From NCBI GenBank assembly GCA_008016945.1, contig SSGN01000137.1, forward strand, positions 1 to 5,704: 5,704 bases of DNA, given 5' to 3'. The stretch's first letter is position 1. Every line of letters begins with the position of its first letter. The translations under genes were made by a program, and so were the position numbers. The stretch is from Flavobacteriales bacterium. Lineage in GTDB: Bacteria > Bacteroidota > Bacteroidia > Flavobacteriales > PHOS-HE28. The notes beneath the pieces were generated by a model. That model was not told the origin of the DNA and did no database searches. It worked only from the letters and a program-made list of their open reading frames with translations. Positions 1 to 4,569 of the stretch are shown here, piece after piece.

Positions 1-181
1 CTTCAAAGGCTTCGGGGTCCGGATCCTCGAGAACCGCCGCAGCCATCAGCCCGCGCTTGATCTCCATGCCTATGCTATCCGGCGTGGTGTTGCGTTTCCG
101 GCGTTTGCGCCGCCCCTCGGAGGCCTCGGTGGCCTGGATGAGTTGGGCGCACACGTTCGCGGGCCGTGGCAGGCGTTCCAT
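1..181 (-). CDS. Small basic hypothetical protein, N-terminal 60 residues (cut by left edge)
   Basis: This reading frame starts at the ATG at 181-179 and stays open to the left edge, so the C-terminus is missing. It begins MERLPRPANVCAQLIQATEA, then has a strongly basic cluster at residues 24-30 (RRKRRKR), then NTTPDSIGMEIKRGLM and an acidic DPDPEAFE at about 53-60. There is no signal peptide or membrane segment, so it is probably cytoplasmic. The basic cluster could bind nucleic acid or simply be a charged linker; I cannot assign a function. Short proteins with an 'RKRR..TTPD..G..IKR' stretch are, to my recollection, common in Chloroflexota, which is a weak taxonomic hint. The start lies 14 bases after the stop of the lipoprotein gene, so it is probably the last or a later gene of the same transcript. 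No clear Shine-Dalgarno sequence precedes this ATG; translation may be coupled to the upstream gene, or the GTG at codon 10 may be used. Confidence 0.6.
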   Translation of the reverse strand, partial: MERLPRPANVCAQLIQATEASEGRRKRRKRNTTPDSIGMEIKRGLMAAAVLEDPDPEAFE

Positions 182-195
182 CGTGGTGCACGGGC

Positions 196-873
196 CTACG
201 CGCCGCAGGCGGCCTCACGCGCGGCAACATCCGCCTCGTAGGCGCTGATCAGGCCCTGCAGTTCCGTCACAGCGGCCTGCGCCGCTGCCGGCGTCTCGGA
301 GCCGTCGGCCAGGCCACCGGCCAGCCGCGCGGAGCGGCCAATCATCTGGGAGGCGATCGCCACCGGGCCGTGCTTGACATCGTCCGTAGCCACATCGCGC
401 ATGGCGGTAGCAGCGCCGTCCAGTGTCGCGAAATCGGTTTTCATCTGTTCCACGTCAACGGGCTCGCCAGCGGCGGCCTTCTGGCCTTCCGCCAGGATCT
501 GGTTCCAGATGGGATTCTCCAGGGCTTGCGCCACTTCCGGCTTGGCCAGCCAGCCGTTGACCGAATCACACATCTCGGGGGGGTAGGCGATCGCGTCGCC
601 CACCGGAGAGGCCATGCCGGCAGCCGGCGTGGCAACGACTGCCACCGCTGCGGTGGCTGCGGCCGCCGGCGCCGTCGGTTCCTCGGCCGGGGCGGTGGCC
701 TCGGTTGCCGGCGCCGTCGTGGCGGCCGGCGCGGTCGTGGCCGGTGCACTCGGCTGCCCGCCACACGCGGTCAGCACACCAGCCAGCGCTACCATCATCC
801 CGGCCCGGGCCACCCACGCGGGCGTGTCCTTGCGGGCATCCATGCGCTGCCTGAGGCTCTCGGTCATATCCAT
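196..873 (-). CDS. Secreted lipoprotein, function unknown
   Basis: A 225-residue protein with a bacterial lipoprotein signal: charged N-terminus (residues 1-23), hydrophobic stretch (about 24-34) and lipobox LTAC with Cys37 as the expected acylation site. It should be exported and lipid-anchored on the outer face of the membrane. Residues 38-85 are a low-complexity Ala/Thr/Pro tract with a few Glu, a usual flexible tether. The globular part (about 95-225) is predicted mostly helical. Its two cysteines, Cys102 and Cys223, could form a disulfide that closes the domain; this is inference. I do not recognise the domain family. The ATG at 873 is preceded by a strong GGAGGAG (888-882) at 8 bases, which supports this start over the ATG two codons later. 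The gene lies 16 bases after the zinc-ribbon/SH3 membrane protein gene and 14 bases before the small basic protein gene, so all three are probably co-transcribed. Coding on this strand is clear; the arginine-rich plus-strand frame over the same region is a shadow. Confidence 0.88.
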   Translation of the reverse strand: MDMTESLRQRMDARKDTPAWVARAGMMVALAGVLTACGGQPSAPATTAPAATTAPATEATAPAEEPTAPAAAATAAVAVVATPAAGMASPVGDAIAYPPEMCDSVNGWLAKPEVAQALENPIWNQILAEGQKAAAGEPVDVEQMKTDFATLDGAATAMRDVATDDVKHGPVAIASQMIGRSARLAGGLADGSETPAAAQAAVTELQGLISAYEADVAAREAACGA

Positions 874-889
874 GTCTGGTTCTCCTCCC

Positions 890-1606
890 CTACTCCGCTG
901 TTTCTGGATCCCGGTGCAAGTTTGCGGCCAACTCTGCCTCTTCGTACGCCAGTTGATCCTCCCGCGTGCGCGCGGCCACGTACGCGCCGATGGTCACCAG
1001 AATGAGTGGCCCCAGGGTGATGCAGAACACGATTGCCAGCAGCCCGGCATCCTCAGGCCGCGCCCGCCACAGGATCACGACGCCAAACAGCGCGCAGACG
1101 ACGAGCAACGCCAGGGCCCAGAGTGCCGCTGAGGAGGTGACACAGCCGCGCGCGTTGGTGTTGATGTCGGGTGGGCGGATCGGCAGGGCCGGCGCGGGGC
1201 CGGTGGCCGCAGCGGCATCCGCCGCGCGCACGTAGCCCAGGCGACCGTAGGGCAGGCGAATGCGCACCCAGTCCGCCGGGGAGTTGAGATCCTCCAGCAC
1301 ATCGAGATCCCCACCCGAGGGCAGAATTTCGATGAGGCGGGCGGCGGGATCTGGCCGCTCGAAGACGCGCAACCCCTCGGTGGCGTGGAACGCATCGACC
1401 AGCGTGGTGCCGCAGGCCGCGCAGAAGTGATTGGAAGCCGGGTTCAGCGCGCCACAGAGCCCGCAGTAGATGAGGGTTGAGCCTGCGGCGCTCGTGCCCT
1501 GATCCCACGTTTCCCGGTTGCCAGCGCCATCTGCCTCAGCCAAGCGTTTCTGCTGCTCCTGTCCTGTCAATGCCGGCCAGCGCGCCGCGCTGCATAGGAA
1601 TACCAT
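890..1606 (-). CDS. Zinc-ribbon, SH3-like domain membrane protein
   Basis: A 238-residue protein. In order it has a variable N-terminus (1-45), a zinc ribbon with two CxxC pairs (Cys48/Cys51 in CGLC, Cys62/Cys65 in CAAC), a bacterial SH3-like domain (about 77-130, from LRVFERPDPAARLIEILPS to DWVRIRLPYGRLGYVRAAD), a Pro/Ala linker, two transmembrane helices (about 160-180 and 188-210) and a charged Glu-rich tail. The zinc-ribbon-plus-membrane layout is a common bacterial arrangement without a single known function. SH3-like (SH3b) domains often bind peptides or cell-wall components. Here both domains precede the first helix, so they face the same side of the membrane; four reduced cysteines favour the cytoplasm. 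The start is uncertain: the ATG at 1606 has no good ribosome binding site, and such ribbons usually sit nearer the N-terminus. A shorter protein starting from a TTG (for example codon 13 or 22) is possible. It is the first gene of the leftward operon. Confidence 0.85.
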   Translation of the reverse strand: MVFLCSAARWPALTGQEQQKRLAEADGAGNRETWDQGTSAAGSTLIYCGLCGALNPASNHFCAACGTTLVDAFHATEGLRVFERPDPAARLIEILPSGGDLDVLEDLNSPADWVRIRLPYGRLGYVRAADAAAATGPAPALPIRPPDINTNARGCVTSSAALWALALLVVCALFGVVILWRARPEDAGLLAIVFCITLGPLILVTIGAYVAARTREDQLAYEEAELAANLHRDPETAE

Positions 1607-1664
1607 GCGTGGCCGCTCTCATGATCCCTCCGCGGCGGGTAGCATGGCGCGTGCGCACGGGAAG

Positions 1665-1670
1665 AAGGAG
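1665..1670 (+). promoter_or_regulatory. Ribosome binding site fixing the 1677 start
   Basis: AAGGAG lies 6 bases before the ATG at 1677. The open frame continues upstream to about 1518 with other possible starts (for example ATG at 1644), but those codons overlap the divergent gene's start and have no comparable site. This sets the start at 1677 and leaves a 70-base spacer between the divergent genes. Confidence 0.75.
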
Positions 1671-1676
1671 CGGCGG

Positions 1677-2090
1677 ATGGAGCGGAACCTGACCACACGA
1701 AGCGAGACGGCAGCCACACGACCCTGCCCGGAATGTCAGGCGCCCTATGAGCCGGGGGACCGGTTCTGCAGTTCCTGCGGAGCTGTGCTGCCGGCAACGA
1801 CACCACCACCTGCGGCAGCAACGGCCGCGCCACTGTCCGCCGCCGCCCCGGAAATCCGCCAGGACGACAAGGAGACTCCCTTCTGGGTGCTCTCCGCCGC
1901 GCCATCATCCGTGATGCTGGGGGGCGTGTTGCTGATGCTGATCGCCCTGGCGCTGCTGCTGGTGGGGCAACTCGAGCCGACCGGCACCCTCGTGATGATC
2001 TCCTTCATGCTGGCGCCGCTGGGCCTTCTGGTCCTGGCCTTCGGGGTGCTGCGCGCCGTGCTCCGCCTCTTCGGCATCGGCCGGGGCTAA
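1677..2090 (+). CDS. Zinc-ribbon membrane protein with two transmembrane helices
   Basis: A 137-residue protein. It has an N-terminal zinc ribbon with two CxxC pairs (Cys17/Cys20 in CPEC, Cys31/Cys34 in CSSC). A Pro/Ala/Thr-rich linker follows (about 39-60), then two strongly hydrophobic segments (about 75-97 and 104-125) with a short loop between them, and a short basic tail. The sequence fits a small inner-membrane protein with a zinc-binding head, probably cytoplasmic. No catalytic motif is visible and I cannot name a function. It is transcribed away from the other zinc-ribbon membrane protein across a 70-base spacer. The two share the order ribbon, linker, two helices, but this one has no SH3-like domain. 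The pair could be an old duplication or could work together; the sequence alone does not decide. I see no convincing sigma-70 -35/-10 pair in the spacer. Transcription probably ends at the hairpin just downstream. Confidence 0.85.
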   Translation: MERNLTTRSETAATRPCPECQAPYEPGDRFCSSCGAVLPATTPPPAAATAAPLSAAAPEIRQDDKETPFWVLSAAPSSVMLGGVLLMLIALALLLVGQLEPTGTLVMISFMLAPLGLLVLAFGVLRAVLRLFGIGRG

Positions 2091-2102
2091 CCGGGCTCAT
2101 CC

Positions 2103-2137
2103 TGCCAGGAACGCTGATATCGTCATGCGTTCCGGCA
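2103..2137. terminator. Hairpin between convergent genes, probable two-sided terminator
   Basis: The left arm is TGCC (2103-2106), one unpaired A, GGAACGC (2108-2114) and TGA. It pairs with TCA, one unpaired T, GCGTTCC (2127-2133) and GGCA (2134-2137) around a 5-base loop. That makes 14 base pairs with two single-base bulges. It starts 13 bases after the stop of the rightward gene and lies 60 bases beyond the stop of the leftward ASRT-family gene. There is no T-run on either strand, so a classical intrinsic terminator is not certain; a processing or mRNA-end hairpin would also fit. The remaining 59 bases before 2197 hold no feature I can support. Confidence 0.5.
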
Positions 2138-2196
2138 CCAGGGACTCGCCATTGACTCCGTGCGCCTCGTGTCGGCGCCCGCGCGCTTGCTGAATG

Positions 2197-2574
2197 TCAC
2201 TCCGCAACCGGAAAGGCAACGCCACCAGAGCGAGCCAGAGCCGGCTGGCGCGTATCTACCCGTTCAAACTGGACAACGACCGGGACACTTGCTTCCACCA
2301 CCACGCCGTAATCAACGCCCAGCCGCAATGCCTCCGGGTCGATCAGGTCATTGCAGCGAACCCGGCGCACGCGGCGGGCCCCAACCTCGAACTCGTACCC
2401 TGCCACCGGTTCCCGGTCGGTGTAGAAGATGGTGAGCGTGATCCGGGCTGCGGCATCTCCGGTGTTCATGACAACCAGTTCGTCCCGGCTGGTGAAGGCC
2501 GGCTCCGGGCCAGTGCTCTGGACCGGAATGTTCCCGCCGGGGATGAGCCAGACCGGGTGGCCGATGTGTCTCAC
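2197..2574 (-). CDS. Anabaena sensory rhodopsin transducer (ASRT) family protein
   Basis: A 125-residue protein, the same length as I recall for Anabaena ASRT, the soluble partner of a sensory rhodopsin. The match to the recalled ASRT sequence runs over the whole length: W-x-I..G.IP near the N-terminus (9-17), GPEP (22-25), N-x-GD (37-40), the YTDREPV strand (51-57), RCNDLIDP (73-80) and VPVVVQFERVDTRQ (97-110). ASRT is a tetrameric beta-sandwich protein, and relatives without a rhodopsin have been proposed to bind small molecules, probably sugars. No rhodopsin gene is in this window. The gene follows a FAD sugar-lactone oxidase gene by 28 bases on the same strand, so a role around that enzyme's substrate or product is a reasonable inference. 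There is no signal peptide, so it should be cytoplasmic. I chose the GTG at 2574 because AAGGAGG sits 5 bases upstream and the homology begins here. A longer frame from GTG 2613 would overlap the oxidase gene and add 13 unmatched residues. Confidence 0.9.
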   Translation of the reverse strand: MRHIGHPVWLIPGGNIPVQSTGPEPAFTSRDELVVMNTGDAAARITLTIFYTDREPVAGYEFEVGARRVRRVRCNDLIDPEALRLGVDYGVVVEASVPVVVQFERVDTRQPALARSGGVAFPVAE

Positions 2575-2579
2575 ACGTG

Positions 2580-2586
2580 CCTCCTT
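2580..2586 (-). promoter_or_regulatory. Strong ribosome binding site for the ASRT-family gene
   Basis: On the minus strand AAGGAGG is followed by 5 bases and then GTG (2574-2572). It lies in the 28 bases between the oxidase stop and this start. It gives the ASRT-family gene its own efficient initiation site inside the operon and rules against the upstream GTG at 2613. Confidence 0.8.
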
Positions 2587-2602
2587 CCACCGCACCAACT
2601 GC

Positions 2603-3790
2603 TCAGGCAACACCCAGGAGTTCGCGCAGGGGGTCGTTCAGGAATACGCCTCCGGGATCGAGGTGCTGGCGGACATCGAGAAAGCGGTTCCACCCGGGGT
2701 AGAGTGGCCGCAGTTGGCCAGCCCGCAGCGTGTGCTGCTTGCCCCAGTGCGGCCGGCCGCCATACGCACGCAGGAGCGGCTCGACATCCGCAAAGAACTC
2801 CCGAAAGGGCAGCGTCGCATTCTGGTGCAGTGAGATGGTGGCGGTCGCGCGGCCGTGGGCCAGGCTCAGCAAGGCATCGTCAGCCGCAATGGTGCGATAG
2901 AGCACCCGCCACCCGACCAGGTGACGCCAACGCGCCTTGATCCGTTGCCGGACCTCACGAAAGCACGCCAGCCCATGTTCGACTGGCAAGGCGTACTCCA
3001 TCTCTTCAAAGCGCAACTCCCGCACATTCGGCGTGATCTCGCTACTCCAGCCAACCTCCTCGCGCAACAGGCGGGCGAAGGGGAATGTGGCTGGCGCGGC
3101 ATCGAGGGGATCCATCGTCCGGATCTTCACCTCATCCGAGCGCGGGTACCAGTAGAAATCGACATGGCGGTGCGCCAGGGCGAGGGCGGCAAAGTGCTCC
3201 AGGCATTCCTCAATGCCCGCGCACCAGGTGCGCTTGCGCAGCTTGTGCGCCGGCACGAGCTGGAGCTGCAACTCCGTGAGCACCCCGAGCGCCCCGAGTG
3301 AGACGCGCACCGCATTGAGCACTGCCGGATCGCGTGCATCAAAGGCCACAACCTCGCCTGCACCGGTGACCAGGCGGCCGCCGATGAGCTGGGCTGCGAG
3401 AGGCGGAAGGCTGAGGCCGGTGCCATGAGTACCGGTGCTGAATGCGCCGGCGATGGTCTGCCGGTCGATGTCACCCAGGTTGGCGAAGGCCATGCCGAGG
3501 GGCAGGAGTACCTTGCCGGCCTCGTGCAGCGTGATGCCCGCCCCGATGGTGACCTGGCAGCGCTCCTGGTCGTGCGAGATCAGCGAACGGAGGGCCCGCA
3601 GCGACACAAGTAGCCCCGCGGTGGCAACGAGCGGGGATGACGAATGGCCGGACCCCACCACACGAACGGTTTGCCCGCTGCTGGCCGCCTGCCCAACGAG
3701 GGCAGCGAGCGCTTCCTCGCTTTCCGGCGCCACACAACGCTCCGGAGTGAAGCGGAGACTCCCGGACCAGTTCACCCACTCCTGTGCCAC
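2603..3790 (-). CDS. FAD-linked sugar-1,4-lactone oxidase (gulonolactone/arabinonolactone oxidase family)
   Basis: A 395-residue enzyme of the VAO-type flavin oxidase family. The N-terminal FAD-binding domain (about 10-185) has the start signature WVNWSG, then VRVVGSGHSSSP. His49 in GSGHS is where relatives attach FAD covalently. Then come STGTHGTG (118-125) and SLGALGVLTELQLQLVP (164-180). The C-terminal substrate domain of the D-arabinono-lactone oxidase type follows. It has EYALPVEHG (265-273), AADDALLSLAHGR (302-314), HWGKQH (348-353) and the ending LDPGGVFLND (377-386). Relatives oxidise L-gulono-, L-galactono- or D-arabinono-1,4-lactone, or alditols, with oxygen or another acceptor; the exact substrate cannot be read here. 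At 395 residues it is slightly short for the family. No signal peptide is seen, so it is probably cytoplasmic. The start is GTG at 3790 with GAAGGG (3803-3798) 7 bases upstream, and the homology begins a few residues later. It is followed by the ASRT-family gene, 28 bases on. Confidence 0.9.
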   Translation of the reverse strand: MAQEWVNWSGSLRFTPERCVAPESEEALAALVGQAASSGQTVRVVGSGHSSSPLVATAGLLVSLRALRSLISHDQERCQVTIGAGITLHEAGKVLLPLGMAFANLGDIDRQTIAGAFSTGTHGTGLSLPPLAAQLIGGRLVTGAGEVVAFDARDPAVLNAVRVSLGALGVLTELQLQLVPAHKLRKRTWCAGIEECLEHFAALALAHRHVDFYWYPRSDEVKIRTMDPLDAAPATFPFARLLREEVGWSSEITPNVRELRFEEMEYALPVEHGLACFREVRQRIKARWRHLVGWRVLYRTIAADDALLSLAHGRATATISLHQNATLPFREFFADVEPLLRAYGGRPHWGKQHTLRAGQLRPLYPGWNRFLDVRQHLDPGGVFLNDPLRELLGVA

Positions 3791-3980
3791 GGCTCGGCCC
3801 TTCAGGTATTGCGTGCGAACGCGCCGATACGCTCTGCGGCGGTACGATAGCCGGTGCGCTCTTCCGCCGAGACACCCGGCACAACACCGATTCCGACGCC
3901 GGCTACAGATGCGCCAGCCGGCGCCAGGGGCACGTTGCCCGCCAACTGGCCGGGAGACATCTGCCGCAGCGACCCAGGGC

Positions 3981-4091
3981 TCACGCCCGCAGGAACGCCA
4001 GCATCGCCGTGTTCACGGCGGCCGGCGTACTCCACGTCGGCAATGACGCATGACCATATCGGGCCAAACTTGCTTGCTGTCTGGGCTGGCC
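3981..4091 (-). pseudogene. Possible remnant of an alpha/beta hydrolase, C-terminal end
   Basis: A 36-codon open stretch on the minus strand lies between an in-frame TAA (4094-4092) and a TGA (3983-3981). Its last 25 residues have the look of an alpha/beta-hydrolase C-terminus: YGHASLPTW, then STPAAVNTAMLAFLRA and stop. In that family a Gly-His (the catalytic His) is followed by roughly ten residues, then 'PEAVNAALLAFL' and the end. The GH here is at about 4055-4050. I found no hydrolase core (nucleophile elbow GxSxG, lid) in any minus-strand frame upstream, and a stop interrupts the frame. If the likeness is real, this is the leftover of a deleted or frameshifted gene that once preceded the oxidase gene. 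A chance match in GC-rich sequence is the main alternative. Confidence 0.3.
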
Positions 4092-4209
4092 TTACGCCCG
4101 GCACGGCCAGCTTCCGCACAATTCCGCGTACCTCTCCTCATGAACCTCCCTGGCCACACACCGCATGCTGACTCTCAGGCGATTTCGCCCTTGTGTCCTG
4201 GTCATCGCC

Positions 4210-4215
4210 GAGGAG
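4210..4215 (+). promoter_or_regulatory. Ribosome binding site fixing the 4224 start
   Basis: GAGGAG is followed by 8 bases and then ATG at 4224. The open frame extends upstream to 4050, but that part has no ribosome binding site and reads unlike a protein, so the short product from 4224 is preferred. Confidence 0.65.
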
Positions 4216-4223
4216 ATACGGTC

Positions 4224-4463
4224 ATGGTCCCATCAGAATCTGCCATCGCCGCGCGCGAACTGCAGCGGCACGAGTGGCTTGCCTCTGCCGAGCAAGAGCG
4301 GCTGGCCGATCTGGCGTGCGCCGGAGGGCGCTGCCCTGAGCCGCACGCGGCGCTGGCCACCGCCATCGCGGCGATTGTGCATCGCCTGACCGCGTCCATG
4401 GCGCGGGGGCTGCGGGCACGGCCAGCGGTCACACCCGCTTCCACGGCTGTCGATTCGCCGTAA
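4224..4463 (+). CDS. Small hypothetical protein, 79 residues
   Basis: A 79-residue protein with no recognised family. The N-terminal half is rich in Glu, Arg, Gln and Ala (RELQRHEWLASAEQERLADL, residues 11-30) and should form a charged amphipathic helix. There is then a short CAGGRCPEPH segment with two cysteines (Cys32, Cys37). A second helical stretch follows (about 42-64, AALATAIAAIVHRLTASMARG), somewhat hydrophobic but broken by His and Arg, so a true membrane segment is unlikely. The C-terminal tail is Pro/Ala/Thr-rich. It is probably a small soluble helical-hairpin protein. Gene reality rests on the strong ribosome binding site at the right distance and on a good hairpin 6 bases after the stop. 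It stands alone: the genes on both sides run on the other strand. Confidence 0.6.
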   Translation: MVPSESAIAARELQRHEWLASAEQERLADLACAGGRCPEPHAALATAIAAIVHRLTASMARGLRARPAVTPASTAVDSP

Positions 4464-4469
4464 CCCGTC

Positions 4470-4493
4470 ACCGCGCCAGGTCGCTGGCGCGGT
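4470..4493. terminator. Perfect 10-bp hairpin after the small gene, probable two-sided terminator
   Basis: ACCGCGCCAG (4470-4479), loop GTCG, CTGGCGCGGT (4484-4493) form a perfect 10-base-pair GC-rich stem. It starts 6 bases after the stop of the plus-strand gene and lies 76 bases beyond the stop of the facing amine oxidase gene. No T-run follows on either strand. Seven bases further on is a separate 10-base palindrome, CCGGCGCCGG (4500-4509), which could extend the structured region. The rest of the junction to 4569 shows nothing I can support. Confidence 0.6.
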
Positions 4494-4569
4494 CATCTGC
4501 CGGCGCCGGTTCTCCTGTGTGCCTGTGCCCGACCCTGCGGGGCGTGACGTGCAGGCCGTGGACCATTCC

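Larger units (their letters stand above)
3791..4223. other. Gene-poor spacer upstream of the oxidase operon
   Basis: This 433-base stretch between the divergent oxidase and small plus-strand genes holds no gene I can support as intact. It should carry both promoters, but I see no convincing -35/-10 pair. A minus-strand frame from ATG 3960 to the stop at 3804-3802 (52 residues, Ala/Gly/Val-rich) ends 11 bases before the oxidase start. It has no ribosome binding site and no recognisable motif. The segment 3981-4091 reads like the tail of a hydrolase and is listed separately. The codon pattern is less regular than in the neighbouring genes, which fits decayed coding sequence. Confidence 0.5.

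Noticed and set aside
166..1005. Long plus-strand frame opposite the lipoprotein gene
   Set aside because: The translation is Arg/Gly/His-rich shadow sequence with no start signal. The minus strand has a clear lipoprotein with lipobox and ribosome binding site.
1607..1676. A TAGCAT (1640-1645) as a -10 element in the divergent spacer
   Set aside because: The matching -35 position does not resemble TTGACA, so a promoter cannot be supported from sequence alone.
2603..2613. An overlapping start (GTG 2613) for the ASRT-family gene, giving an 11-base overlap with the oxidase gene
   Set aside because: The strong AAGGAGG site points to GTG 2574, and family similarity and the 125-residue length begin there.
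3802..3960. Minus-strand 52-residue frame ending 11 bases before the oxidase start (longer version from GTG 4119)
   Set aside because: No ribosome binding site at ATG 3960 or GTG 4119, no recognisable motif, and an Ala/Gly/Val-rich composition expected by chance in GC-rich DNA. It is mentioned only in the spacer entry.
4181..4195. Short GGCG/CGCC hairpin upstream of the small gene as an attenuator or riboswitch
   Set aside because: Only 4-5 base pairs with a tiny loop and no conserved riboswitch elements; such stems are frequent by chance at this GC content.
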